Shown here one piece after another: positions 1 to 8,527 of a stretch of 64,000 nt of DNA. The DNA lies in the NCBI GenBank assembly GCA_046598395.1, contig JBKJIQ010000036.1, positions 1-64,000 on the forward strand, written 5' to 3'. Numbering within the stretch: the stretch's first letter is position 1; each line of letters opens with the position of its first letter. This DNA is from JAENVU01 sp046598395. GTDB taxonomy: Bacteria > Actinomycetota > Acidimicrobiia > IMCC26256 > JAENVU01. The notes beneath the pieces were generated by a model. That model searched no databases, was not told the origin of the DNA, and saw nothing but the letters and a program-made list of their open reading frames with translations. A program made the position numbers and the translations under genes.

Positions 1-24
1 GCGCGCCAATGCCATCCGAGCAGT

Positions 25-72
25 GTCCATTGTCCGTATTCCACCGCTACCCGTGGCAGACGCACAATGAAC
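25..72. repeat. 48-bp dispersed palindromic repeat, copy 1
   Basis: Imperfect inverted repeat. The outer arms are CATTGTCCGT (28-37) and ACGCACAATG (60-69) with one mismatch, and an inner CCAC/GTGG pair lies inside. A second element of the same 48-bp length and the same outer 18 bp on each side is at 28133-28180. It lies just past the dnaE2 stop codon, where it could act as a transcription terminator, although no long T run follows. The repeat is seen directly; the terminator role is inference. Confidence 0.6.
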
Positions 73-109
73 GCAGAATTGCCAGGATCTGACCCGTTCC
101 GCGGAGCGT

Positions 110-3100
110 TCAGCGGAAGTCGCGGGACTTCAGGGCGTCGGCCAGGCCGAGCGGTAGGGCCTCGATCCGCTGAGCCAGCAGGTTGGTCACCCCTTGATGG
201 CGTTCCAACAACCCCCGCACGCGTACAGCCGGTGAACCCCGTGCCACCTTGCGGTAGCGCTTCCACACGCCTCCGGTACAGATCACGTTGGTCAGACCGG
301 TCTCGTCTTCCAAGTTGAGAAACACAGTGCCCTTCGCCGTCTCGGGCTGCTGACGGTGTGTGACCACTCCTGCCACTTCCACGATCGACCGGTCTGGCAG
401 GGACCGCAACGCGGACGACGTGACCACCCCACGCGCAGCCAGCTCGGCGCGCACGAACTCGGTGGGATGGCGGCCCGGCGACAGGCCCGTGGCCCACAGA
501 TCGGCCGCGGTCTCTTCCACCTCGGTCATCCCCGGCAACGGCGGGGCTTCCACTCCTACCGCAGTGTGCGGGAGATGCCCGGGGCGCGCGTCACGCATCG
601 CGCCGGCGGCCCACAGCCCGGCACGGCGATCCACACCGAAGCACGCGAACGCGCCCGCAGTCGCGAGCGCTTCGAGCGCATCGATCGGCGCTTCCGTACG
701 CCGTACGAAGTCCTCCATGTCGCGGAAGGGCTCCAAGGCACGTTCCGCGTCGATGCGATCGAGTAAGGCCGAAGACAATCCGCGCACGTACCGCAACCCG
801 ATCCGCATCGCGTGAATCGACGGATCAGCGTGCCATCCGTCCTGGGGATACCCGATCGGACCGGCGTCCACCGACCGAGCCTCCAAGGTGCAGTCACGTC
901 GAGAACGCTCGAGGCACGGACCGAGTACCTCCACGCCGTGGCGACGCGCGTCGCGCACCAACGTGTGCGGTGAATAGAACCCCATCGGTTGCGCGTTCAA
1001 CAACGCGCACGCAAACTCGGCCGGGTGATGCAGCTTGATCCAGGAACTCGAATACACGAGGTACGCGAACGACACCGAGTGACTTTCGGGGAAACCGAAG
1101 CTCGCAAATGCTTCGAGCTTGTGGGCGATCTCCTCCGCGGGCTCGCCCGTGATTCCCCGCTCGGCCATCCCTTCCATCAGCCGGACCCGCATGCGGGCCA
1201 TACGCGCCTTCGAACGTTTCGACCCCATTGCTTGGCGGAGTTGATCGGCCTCGCCGGGGCTGAAGCCGGCCGCGTCGATCGCCATCTGCATGAGCTGTTC
1301 CTGAAACAACGGAATCCCGAGCGTCTTACGAAGACATGGTTCCAACAACGGATGGGGATAGGTCACTTCTTCTTCGCCGTTGCGTCGCCGCAGGTACGGG
1401 TGCACCGAACCACCCTGGATCGGACCGGGTCGAATCAACGCGACCTCCACGACCAGGTCGTAAAAGTTCTCCGGGCGCAACCGCGGCAGCGTGGCCATCT
1501 GGGCTCGGCTCTCCACCTGGAACACACCGATGGTGTCCGCCGCGGTGAGCAGGTCATAGACCTCGGACTCCTGCGGAATCGTCGCGAGGTCGATCTCGAG
1601 GTCTTCGTGATCGCGCACGAGATCCACTGCGAGGTGCAACATCGTGAGCATCCCCAAGCCGAGCAGGTCGAACTTCACCAGCCCCGCGGCCGCACAATCG
1701 TCTTTGTCCCACTGGAGCACGGACCGGTTCTCCATCCGCGCCCACTCAACGGGACAGCACTCCACCAACGGCCGATCGGCCATCACCATCCCGCCCGAGT
1801 GAACGCCGAGATGACGGGGGAAGTCCTGCACCGCGTCTGCCAGTTCCAGGACGAGCTCCGGAACTGGTGGCGCTTCGTCGCTCTCACGAAAGTCGTCGAA
1901 TGCGCCGTCACGCGACCGCCAACGGTCGATCCATTTCGTCAACGCGTCGGCATGGCCGGGCGAAAGTCCCGCGACCTTCGCCATCTCGCGCAACGCGGAA
2001 CGCGGCCGGTACGTGATCACGTTCGCCACCTGCGCGGCGCGATCGCGTCCGTACTTCTCATAGACGTACTGGATCACTTCTTCCCGACGTTGGTGTTCGA
2101 TGTCGAGATCGATATCCGGTGGACCATCGCGCTCCGGAGAGAGGAACCGTTCGAAGAGCAGGCCAAGAGCCACGGCATCGGCCTTCGTCACGCCGATCGC
2201 GTAACAGACCGCGCTGTTGGCCGCGCTGCCGCGGCCCTGGCAGTAGATGTCATGGGTACGACAGAAGTCGACGATGTCGTGGAGCAACAGGAAGTAGCCG
2301 GGGAATCCGAGCTGATCAATCACACCGAGCTCGTAATCGATCTGGCGCATTGCCTGCTCGTACTGCGGGTGCGTGCGCGGGTAGTACACGGCCGCACCTC
2401 GGCGCGTGAGTTCGCGTAGCCAACTCATGTCGGTATGCCCCTCGGGCACGGGATAGTCCGGCAGGTTCGGCACCGCGACCTTCAAGTCGAACGCGCACGC
2501 CGCCGCGATATCCACGGTCCGCTCGACCGCACCGGGGTAGCGCGCGAACCGTCGGGACTGTTCGGCCGCGCTGCGCAGATGCGCGAACGGCGTGGCGGGC
2601 AACCAACCGTCGAGCTCATCGAGACTCCGCCGCGAGCGGATCGCTGCGAGCGCAGTGGCCAGCTTGCGTCGATCGGGAGTCGCATAGTGCACGTTGTTCG
2701 TGGCAATCACTTCCGTGTCGGTCCGCATCGCGAGGTGCGCGAGTGCATCGTTGCGCGGCCGGTCGAGTGGGTCGCCGTGATCCCAGAGTTCCACCAGCAC
2801 ACGGTCGCGACCGAACGCGGCAATCAGCTGTTCCAGCGCGTGCTGAGCGGCGGCCGGGCCGTCGCGCATGAGTGCCGCGGGCACGATCCCCTTCCGGCAC
2901 CCCGTGGTGGTGAACCAGTTGCCGTTCGTGCTCGCGGCCGCGTCCGCCAACTGTTCGAAGCTGAGCTTCGGAGCGCCCTTCTCCCCGCGCATCTGCGCCG
3001 CGCTGATCGTGCGCGCCAGCGCGGCGTAACCCGTGGGCCCTTCCGCCAGGATCAGTACGTGCTCGCCGGGAATCTCCGCGCTCCCATTCGGCGGACGGTC

Positions 3101-3322
3101 CATACCCAGTGTGAGTTCGGCACCGAAGACGGTCGGGAGCCCGATCGGGCGCGCCGCCTCAGCGAAGCGCACGACCCCGTACAGGCCGTTGTGATCAGTG
3201 ACCGCAAGCCCGGTCAGGCCGAGTCGGTGGGCTTCCTCGGCTAACTCCTCGGGATGGCTCGCACCGTCGAGGAACGAAAAGTTCGTATGACAGTGCAGCT
3301 CCGCATATCCCATCCCCACCAT
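110..3322 (-). CDS. dnaE2: Error-prone DNA polymerase III alpha subunit DnaE2
   Basis: Translesion C-family DNA polymerase of the SOS mutasome, working with ImuA' and ImuB. The 1070-residue protein has an N-terminal PHP domain (HCHTNFSFLDGASH from residue 10) and the palm signatures GRGSAANS (363-370), PDIDLDIE (402-409, two catalytic aspartates) and FDLLGL (551-556, third aspartate). An OB-fold ends the protein near residues 975-1050. Length and the lack of the long C-terminal tail fit DnaE2, not replicative DnaE1. The likely start is either the ATG at 3322 or the ATG three codons in, before GYAELHCH. A LexA box lies 44 bp upstream (3366-3379), so SOS induction is expected. imuB and imuA are on the same strand about 1 kb upstream. 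Confidence 0.95.
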   Translation of the reverse strand: MVGMGYAELHCHTNFSFLDGASHPEELAEEAHRLGLTGLAVTDHNGLYGVVRFAEAARPIGLPTVFGAELTLGMDRPPNGSAEIPGEHVLILAEGPTGYAALARTISAAQMRGEKGAPKLSFEQLADAAASTNGNWFTTTGCRKGIVPAALMRDGPAAAQHALEQLIAAFGRDRVLVELWDHGDPLDRPRNDALAHLAMRTDTEVIATNNVHYATPDRRKLATALAAIRSRRSLDELDGWLPATPFAHLRSAAEQSRRFARYPGAVERTVDIAAACAFDLKVAVPNLPDYPVPEGHTDMSWLRELTRRGAAVYYPRTHPQYEQAMRQIDYELGVIDQLGFPGYFLLLHDIVDFCRTHDIYCQGRGSAANSAVCYAIGVTKADAVALGLLFERFLSPERDGPPDIDLDIEHQRREEVIQYVYEKYGRDRAAQVANVITYRPRSALREMAKVAGLSPGHADALTKWIDRWRSRDGAFDDFRESDEAPPVPELVLELADAVQDFPRHLGVHSGGMVMADRPLVECCPVEWARMENRSVLQWDKDDCAAAGLVKFDLLGLGMLTMLHLAVDLVRDHEDLEIDLATIPQESEVYDLLTAADTIGVFQVESRAQMATLPRLRPENFYDLVVEVALIRPGPIQGGSVHPYLRRRNGEEEVTYPHPLLEPCLRKTLGIPLFQEQLMQMAIDAAGFSPGEADQLRQAMGSKRSKARMARMRVRLMEGMAERGITGEPAEEIAHKLEAFASFGFPESHSVSFAYLVYSSSWIKLHHPAEFACALLNAQPMGFYSPHTLVRDARRHGVEVLGPCLERSRRDCTLEARSVDAGPIGYPQDGWHADPSIHAMRIGLRYVRGLSSALLDRIDAERALEPFRDMEDFVRRTEAPIDALEALATAGAFACFGVDRRAGLWAAGAMRDARPGHLPHTAVGVEAPPLPGMTEVEETAADLWATGLSPGRHPTEFVRAELAARGVVTSSALRSLPDRSIVEVAGVVTHRQQPETAKGTVFLNLEDETGLTNVICTGGVWKRYRKVARGSPAVRVRGLLERHQGVTNLLAQRIEALPLGLADALKSRDFR

Positions 3323-3365
3323 CTCGCCACTCTCGCTCCACAGTTACCGGGACGAGCGACATTAT

Positions 3366-3379
3366 CGAACGTTTGTTCG
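3366..3379. promoter_or_regulatory. LexA (SOS) box upstream of dnaE2
   Basis: CGAACGTTTGTTCG is a perfect match to the actinobacterial LexA operator CGAAC-N4-GTTCG. It lies 44 bp before the dnaE2 start, in the region shared with the divergent DUF3237 gene (start 3503). The match is seen in sequence and the operator consensus is established. Control of the DUF3237 gene by the same site is only possible. Confidence 0.9.
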
Positions 3380-3502
3380 TCTCCGCAAGAGCGGCGGCCG
3401 GCGCAACCGAAAGCGATCTACCCGCCACCAACGCGGTGCGACGGGCGAAGAGACCGCGAACTGAACCTGCCCCGAGCGGTTGCGGCGGGCCAAACTGGCG
3501 CC

Positions 3503-3931
3503 ATGACCATCGAACTCATTCCCCTCGCCACCGCCACCGCCACGCTCGCCGAACCGATGTTCCTTCCGGACACCCCGCTCGGTACCCGCGTGATCGCGGA
3601 AGTCACGTCGTTCGACATCAAAGGTGATCGGATCCGGGGCCACATGAAGGGCAACGCCGCGGCCGACTGGCTCACACTGAGCCCCGGCCTACTCGGCACC
3701 CTGGACGTGCGGCTCTTGATCGAGACCGACGACGGTGCGCTGATCTTCACGTCGTACCGCGGCCGCCTCGACCTGTCCGCGGGACAGGGGACATCACCCG
3801 TGTATGCGGCACCGCTGTACGACACGGGCGACGAGCGTTACGCGTGGATCAACAAGATCCAAGCCGTAGCCAAGGGCACCGTCTCGGCCGACGGCACGCA
3901 GCTCGTCTACGAGATCTGCGAAGTCCGGTAG
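3503..3931 (+). CDS. DUF3237 family protein
   Basis: The 142-residue protein has the family pattern: a central GDRIRGHMKGNAAADWL segment, an LDVRLLIETDDGALIF strand, and a C-terminal DERYAWINKIQAVAKG segment. DUF3237 proteins are small beta-barrels of unknown biochemical role. The start is set at ATG 3503; the longer upstream frame overlaps dnaE2 and looks non-coding. The gene is transcribed away from dnaE2, and the 180-bp gap between them holds the LexA box. That raises, without proving, the possibility of damage-responsive expression. Confidence 0.8.
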   Translation: MTIELIPLATATATLAEPMFLPDTPLGTRVIAEVTSFDIKGDRIRGHMKGNAAADWLTLSPGLLGTLDVRLLIETDDGALIFTSYRGRLDLSAGQGTSPVYAAPLYDTGDERYAWINKIQAVAKGTVSADGTQLVYEICEVR

Positions 3932-3964
3932 CCCATCCTCCTCGTCCGCTCTCGGGGCGCACCC

Positions 3965-4444
3965 TCACGCGCCCGCCAGCGCGACCATCGCGTCGCCCGT
4001 GAGCCGGTAGAGCAGCCACTCTTCCTTCGGGCGTGCACCCAGCGACCGGTAAAACGCGATCGATGGTTCGTTCCATTCCAGGACGGCCCATTCGATCCGA
4101 CCACAACCGCGCGTCTCGGCCAGTCGTGCGAGTTCCACGAGCAGTTCCTTGCCCAACCCATTGCCGCGTGCGTCGGGCCGCACGTACAGGTCCTCGAGGT
4201 AGATGCCGGGACGCCCGAGAAACGTGGAGAAGTTGTGAAAAAACAACGCGAACCCCACGGGCGTGCCGTTGGATTCGGCGATCAACACCTCGGCGTACGG
4301 GCGCGCACCGAAGAGATGTTTCCCGAAAGCGGCCTCGTCGAGCACGACCTCGTGTTCAAGATGCTCATATGCCGCGAGCTCGCGAATGAGCGCGATGATC
4401 GTCGGGACGTCAGACGGGTCGGCGGAACGAATCACAACCGACAC
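3965..4444 (-). CDS. GNAT family N-acetyltransferase (SSAT-like)
   Basis: A 159-residue acetyl-CoA-dependent acetyltransferase. The acetyl-CoA loop is visible as VRPDARGNGLGKELL, preceded by the strand IYLEDLY. The C-terminal segment WAVLEWNEPSIAFYRSLGA matches the spermidine/thialysine acetyltransferase subgroup, suggesting an amine substrate, though specificity cannot be read from sequence. The GTG start at 4444 lies 11 bp after the imuB stop, so the gene is probably the third cistron of the SOS-controlled imuA-imuB operon. It ends tail-to-tail, 33 bp from the DUF3237 stop. Confidence 0.85.
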   Translation of the reverse strand: MSVVIRSADPSDVPTIIALIRELAAYEHLEHEVVLDEAAFGKHLFGARPYAEVLIAESNGTPVGFALFFHNFSTFLGRPGIYLEDLYVRPDARGNGLGKELLVELARLAETRGCGRIEWAVLEWNEPSIAFYRSLGARPKEEWLLYRLTGDAMVALAGA

Positions 4445-4455
4445 CGTATCGAGAG

Positions 4456-6027
4456 TTAGTCGTAGATCGCGGCGATCGACGCGTTGCCACGCTCAACGTT
4501 CACCAAACACGCGAGCGAGCCGTCGACCACCACCTGCCACGCAACCCGACGTGATCGCGATGAGCGATCCCACCACCGCACATCCTGAGCCCACGGCCCC
4601 GCCCATGCGGTGATCGCACCCCCACCGTTCGGGAGCACCGAACTCCTCACCACCGCGGGCGGCGCCGAAAGATCTCCGCGAGCGGAAACCATGACCGCGC
4701 GATCGTGACCATCCAACAACCGCGCCGCAACCGGCGGATCGAGCACGCGGCCCGGAGCAGGACCCGGGATCGTGCCCGGCCATGGGGGGATCTCCACCGA
4801 AACTGGACCGGCGATCGGACCGATGGGCGCGTGGGGTGACGGTTCGCGCGGTTCGCCCCACGGCACCCACCGGATCCGTTCCCCCGGGGTCCGTCCGCCT
4901 TGCGCCACCGCGGTCACCACATGATCGGGTCCGAGCAGGCCTTGGAGGCGAGCGAACACTCGCTCCGCGCGCTCCGCGGCTGCGGCATCCCCACCCCAGA
5001 ATCCGAGTTGGCGGCCCGACGCCGGAATCACCTGGTCGGGGATCAGACCCAACTTGGTAATGCCGCAGCTCAATCCCCCGGTGGCGGTCAACCAACCGTC
5101 GAGTTGCCACCGCACCCGTTCCACCAGCGCGCCGGGGGTCAACGCGCCCTCATGGCGCCAGGCACGCGAGAGATGTTCGCCGTGTTCGGTCTCGGCCTCC
5201 ACCACCACTTGGGTACACGCGAGGCCACGCCGCGCCAGGCGATCGAGCAACCGGTCGGCCAGGCCTTTGGCCACGAATGCAACGGCATCCACGCGATCCG
5301 CGGGCGGATCCAACTCGGCGCGCTCCTCGAAGTCCGGTGGCGGAGTGGTGAGAGAGGGCGGGTGCGCGTCTTCGCCGCGCGCGAGCCGGTGCGCAGTCAG
5401 GCCATCACGACCGAACCGGGCGAGCACTGATCCCGCGGGCAGTTCGCCAAACGCGCCCAACGTGGGTAGTCCGAGCCGCACCAGCAGACCTGCAAGATGT
5501 TCTTCACCCAACGCGCCCACCGGCCACGGTGCAAGAAACGCTGGCGTCTCACCCACTGGCACCAACACAGCTCGGCGTGCCGCGAGCCGAGCCGCAAACG
5601 CGCCGTCCGCGATCCCGATGCGGAGATCGGTGACGCCGGCCGCGCCGACCACTTCCCGGATCCGCTCTGTGAGCCCACCATCGCCACCGTGATATCGAGA
5701 CGGCCCGCGGGTCGGAAACGCGAGTACCCCGGGTCGATCCATCACCACCCGTGGGGTGATCAGCTCAACCGCACGAGCGACCGGTTCGAACACGCGGACT
5801 TCGGTGGCCGGATCAACATCGAGCACCACAATCCCCGGGCACGCAGCTTCTGCTTCACGTCGACGATGCCCGATCCGGACTCCATCCGCGCGCGCGTCTG
5901 CTGACGCGGACCGCACCCGGCCGCGCTCGATAATTGCGACCGGGCCAACCTCGGGCGCGGCCTCGGACCGACGGGCTGCGACCACCGGCCAGTCCGGACA
6001 CCAGAGGCACAACGTACGAACCGCCAC
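4456..6027 (-). CDS. imuB: ImuB-like Y-family polymerase homologue
   Basis: Catalytically dead Y-family polymerase relative that acts as the hub linking DnaE2 to the sliding clamp in mycobacterial-type mutasomes. The typical ImuB opening RTLCLWCPDWPVVAA directly follows a GTG at 6027. That start lies 7 bp after the imuA stop, so it is preferred over an upstream ATG at 6189 that would overlap imuA by about 150 bp. The protein has 523 residues, close to the family norm. Proline-rich segments near the C-terminus and QLGFWGGDAAAAERAERVFARLQ are also family-like. It is likely translationally coupled to imuA and so under the LexA box at 6750-6763. Confidence 0.88.
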   Translation of the reverse strand: MAVRTLCLWCPDWPVVAARRSEAAPEVGPVAIIERGRVRSASADARADGVRIGHRRREAEAACPGIVVLDVDPATEVRVFEPVARAVELITPRVVMDRPGVLAFPTRGPSRYHGGDGGLTERIREVVGAAGVTDLRIGIADGAFAARLAARRAVLVPVGETPAFLAPWPVGALGEEHLAGLLVRLGLPTLGAFGELPAGSVLARFGRDGLTAHRLARGEDAHPPSLTTPPPDFEERAELDPPADRVDAVAFVAKGLADRLLDRLARRGLACTQVVVEAETEHGEHLSRAWRHEGALTPGALVERVRWQLDGWLTATGGLSCGITKLGLIPDQVIPASGRQLGFWGGDAAAAERAERVFARLQGLLGPDHVVTAVAQGGRTPGERIRWVPWGEPREPSPHAPIGPIAGPVSVEIPPWPGTIPGPAPGRVLDPPVAARLLDGHDRAVMVSARGDLSAPPAVVRSSVLPNGGGAITAWAGPWAQDVRWWDRSSRSRRVAWQVVVDGSLACLVNVERGNASIAAIYD

Positions 6028-6034
6028 CCGAACC

Positions 6035-6736
6035 TCAGCCCGCGAGTTCGAACTGCCCGCGACCAGACTGCCCGCGGCGAGACAGCCCGTGACCAGTTCG
6101 GCCACGGGCTTCAACGTCCATCGCCGCAACTCGCGGTTCGAGGACGCCATCGCCTGCACCCAGCCCCAACCACAGACCACCGTGAGCATGGACCCGCACC
6201 GCAGCTTCCACCGGCCATGCCCGCGCGTCCGGCGCGATCGTTACCAACACGGCGGACCGTTCCCTGGCGCGGGCAACCAGCCGACGGGCGTCGCCCACCC
6301 GCACCGTGCGTGGCAACTCCGCGATCACCACACTCACGCCGTCGAGCAACGCTGCGACCACGGTGGCCCACCGGTCCTGTGGAACATCGCGGATGACGGC
6401 GAACCGCGCGAGATCGACACCGGAGTCCGCCGCGGCCAAACCGCCGAGCGTCCCCGTTCCATCCACCATCGCGGCCCATTCCCCCGCGGCCGTTGCCGCG
6501 GCCGCGATCTCGAGCACCGCGGTCGTTGCACCCGATCCGACCTCACCCCCCACTGCGATCACCGAACCGCGCTGCACCGACGGCAGCATCGCGGCCAATG
6601 AACCGGTCAGGGCAAGCGCGCGGTCCCGCGCCAAGACCACTGGCGTCCGCTCCACACGCAGCGCCGCGAGCCGAGCGCGGGCATCACGATCTCGGCGCGG
6701 CAAGTCCCGAACTGGCTGCACCGGGACTGACGTCAT
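6035..6736 (-). CDS. imuA: ImuA'-like RecA-fold mutasome protein
   Basis: The 233-residue protein has a RecA-like core: a Walker A-type loop GGEVGSGATT near residue 63, followed by LEIAAAATAAGEWAAMVDG and a Walker B-like VSVVIAELPR. In actinobacteria this gene type (ImuA') precedes imuB and is needed for DnaE2-dependent damage-induced mutagenesis. The start ATG at 6736 is only a few bases from a TATACT -10 element, so the mRNA is probably leaderless. The stop lies 7 bp before imuB. The call rests on context as much as on sequence, because ImuA' diverges quickly. Confidence 0.82.
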   Translation of the reverse strand: MTSVPVQPVRDLPRRDRDARARLAALRVERTPVVLARDRALALTGSLAAMLPSVQRGSVIAVGGEVGSGATTAVLEIAAAATAAGEWAAMVDGTGTLGGLAAADSGVDLARFAVIRDVPQDRWATVVAALLDGVSVVIAELPRTVRVGDARRLVARARERSAVLVTIAPDARAWPVEAAVRVHAHGGLWLGLGAGDGVLEPRVAAMDVEARGRTGHGLSRRGQSGRGQFELAG

Positions 6737-6742
6737 GGCGGG

Positions 6743-6763
6743 AGTATACCGAACACCTGTTCG
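6743..6763 (-). promoter_or_regulatory. LexA box and -10 element of imuA-imuB
   Basis: CGAACACCTGTTCG (6750-6763) is a perfect CGAAC-N4-GTTCG SOS box. On the minus strand it is followed at once by TATACT (complement of 6743-6748), a good -10 hexamer, and then after 6 bases by the imuA ATG. The spacing puts the transcription start at or next to the A of ATG, giving a leaderless message. LexA bound here would cover the spacer just upstream of the -10. Both elements are seen directly. Confidence 0.9.
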
Positions 6764-6778
6764 TTTTCGCCAGGTCGG

Positions 6779-7228
6779 TTACAACGCGACGTTCTTGGCC
6801 GACACCACGTGCGTCGGGCGGAGCCTGCACAACAGCTCCCCCGGTACGCCGTTGCGGATGCCGTACTCCTCGGCGTGTTCGTTGCCCATGTACCGGCCCC
6901 CGATGATCGTGGCCCAGCGCAGCGGCTCGTGGAGATCAGTACTGAGCTCCACGATCCCGGTCACTGTCACGAAGCTGAACGGTGGACGTTCGTCGTCAAC
7001 GCACAATGCGGCGCGCGGATCTCGGCGCAGGGTCCGCCCTTTCACCGAGTCTTCGTGGGTGTTGAACACCAACGAGCCGTCGTCATCGACCGCGAACCAG
7101 ATCGGGGCCACATGCGGGCTGCCGTCGGCTCGGGTGGTCGCGAGCTTTCCGGTATGCGGTGGATCTGCCGTCAGAAACGTCCGGACTTCAGTTTCCGACA
7201 TTTCGTGATACGCCATACGTCCCGCCAA
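6779..7228 (-). CDS. PPOX-class F420/FMN-dependent oxidoreductase
   Basis: A split-barrel pyridoxamine-phosphate-oxidase-fold protein of 149 residues. Family signs are GKLATTRADGSPHVAPIWFAVDDDGSLVFNT (strands of the flavin barrel), the KGRTLRRDPRAALCVDDE motif and a C-terminal LLCRLRPTHVVSAKNV. Actinobacterial members of this length usually bind F420 and reduce or protect small molecules; the substrate is unknown. An ATG five codons in (MAYHEMSE) is an alternative start. The gene ends 42 bp before the imuA start, so the imuA promoter lies in its 3' spacer. Confidence 0.82.
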   Translation of the reverse strand: MAGRMAYHEMSETEVRTFLTADPPHTGKLATTRADGSPHVAPIWFAVDDDGSLVFNTHEDSVKGRTLRRDPRAALCVDDERPPFSFVTVTGIVELSTDLHEPLRWATIIGGRYMGNEHAEEYGIRNGVPGELLCRLRPTHVVSAKNVAL

Positions 7229-7264
7229 CGTCGAGCCGCGAAGCCTTGTTCCCTCGAACCGCCG

Positions 7265-7624
7265 CTACACGACTGTCGGCGTAGCCGGCGGCTCGATGCC
7301 GAGTGCCTCATAGGACCAACCGGCGTCGTCGCCGTAGTACTCGAAGAGATGCTCGATCAGGTACTGCGCTCGCGGCGCAAACGTGCCCCAATCATCAGCC
7401 GGTGCCTCGACCGTCACACTGTTCGAATAGATCGTCACGCTCAACGCGCCTTCGTCGAGCAGCCTCGCGGCCAGCACATCCGGTGGACGCATGCCCTTGT
7501 TCCTGGCCTCCTCCACCGTTGAATACCGCTCGAGCTCCATACCCGTCAGTGATCGGTTGAGGTCGAACATCCGCACCGAGGGGGTGGCTCCCGCGCGTGC
7601 CGTCACCGTGATCGTCTGGCCCAT
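7265..7624 (-). CDS. NifU N-terminal-like (Nfu_N) domain protein
   Basis: A 119-residue protein. The segment MFDLNRSLTGMELERY followed by PPDVLAARLLDEGALSVTIYSNSVTVEAPADDWGTFAPRAQYLIEHLFEYYG resembles the Nfu_N fold found at the front of iron-sulfur scaffold proteins. There the same layout gives the strand SVFFG-DFITVTK followed by a helix. There is no cysteine, so it cannot itself carry a cluster. It ends 36 bp upstream of the PPOX gene on the same strand and may be cotranscribed with it. The family call is moderate. Confidence 0.55.
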   Translation of the reverse strand: MGQTITVTARAGATPSVRMFDLNRSLTGMELERYSTVEEARNKGMRPPDVLAARLLDEGALSVTIYSNSVTVEAPADDWGTFAPRAQYLIEHLFEYYGDDAGWSYEALGIEPPATPTVV

Positions 7625-7715
7625 AGGCGCGCCACGTTACTCAGGCGCGATCACCGGCTCCGATCTCGGTACCGACACCGACCTGTCTCGTGCGTTGGCC
7701 GCACCCAACCTCGGC

Positions 7716-7764
7716 GTTCTGACCATGGTCGTGGACCCAGGCGGTACACCAGCACGGTCAGAAC
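7716..7764. terminator. Inverted repeat at the rnhB 3' end
   Basis: Perfect 9-bp arms GTTCTGACC (7716-7724) and GGTCAGAAC (7756-7764) enclose 31 bp and overlap the rnhB stop codon (7758-7760). The position just at the end of rnhB suggests a transcript end or processing stem, but there is no T tract. Confidence 0.4.
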
Positions 7765-8465
7765 AAGCGACCCGGCGCGGGCGCGAGTCCACCCCAGTGA
7801 GCGAGATCATCCATGAAGACCCAGGACCGACGGTGGATGGTGGTGGGCCCGTAGCCGCGCAGGGCGAGCTTGTGTACGGGCGCGGGATAGCCCCGGTTCG
7901 AGTCGAAGCCATAGGCCGGAAAATGCTCAGCTTCCTCCGCCATCATCGAATCGCGTTCGACCTTGGCCACGCAGCTCGCGGCGGCGACGGCAAGGGAGGT
8001 GGCATCACCTTTGATCACGGTCGTCACCCGTTTCCCCATACGGAGGTAATCGTGATTGCCGTCGAGGATCACCCGGTCGGGTTCGAAGCCCTGGGTCGCG
8101 AGCTGCTCCAACGCTCGTAGTCCTGCGGTCCGCAGCGCCGCAGTCATGCCGAGCTCGTCGCACTCTTCATGGGACGCGTGACCGATCGCGAACGCTCGGG
8201 CCCACGCCCGCACGTCGGCGGCCGCGGTCGCGCGTTGGTTCGGCGACAGCATCTTGGAATCGCGGACCCCGCGCAGATGCTCCGGCGGCGGAATCACCGC
8301 GGCCACGGTGACCGGTCCCGCCCACGCGCCGCGCCCCACTTCGTCGATGCCACACACCAAGAGATCACCGGACTCCCAACACTTGCGCTCGAGGCGCAGC
8401 GTCGGTCGGGTGCGGGTGGTCACCATTGCCAACCTCGCACCACTGCGCCGGGCACCCGACGACAT
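7758..8465 (-). CDS. rnhB: Ribonuclease HII
   Basis: Removes RNA primers and single ribonucleotides from DNA. The RNase HII signature is clear: CGIDEVGRGAWAGPVTVAAVI carries the first catalytic Asp-Glu pair, DSKMLSPNQR follows, and DRVILDGNHDYL carries another catalytic aspartate. The later VAKVERDSMMAEE segment also belongs to the family core. The frame gives 235 residues, while the ATG at residue 14 (MVTTRTRPTLRLERK) gives 222 and is equally plausible. No partner gene is evident. Confidence 0.95.
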   Translation of the reverse strand: MSSGARRSGARLAMVTTRTRPTLRLERKCWESGDLLVCGIDEVGRGAWAGPVTVAAVIPPPEHLRGVRDSKMLSPNQRATAAADVRAWARAFAIGHASHEECDELGMTAALRTAGLRALEQLATQGFEPDRVILDGNHDYLRMGKRVTTVIKGDATSLAVAAASCVAKVERDSMMAEEAEHFPAYGFDSNRGYPAPVHKLALRGYGPTTIHRRSWVFMDDLAHWGGLAPAPGRLF

Positions 8466-8527
8466 CTGCGGGGCGTCGGTCGGGTGCGGGTCGTCACCGG
8501 CCGAACCTACCCGGGGAAGGTCTTGAC

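Noticed and set aside
989..2419. A 476-codon open frame antisense to dnaE2
   Set aside because: Composition is typical of a third-position shadow and the opposite strand is unambiguously dnaE2.
6028..6189. N-terminal extension of ImuB
   Set aside because: It would overlap imuA almost fully and lacks family sequence; the conserved start RTLCLWCPDWPV follows the GTG at 6027.
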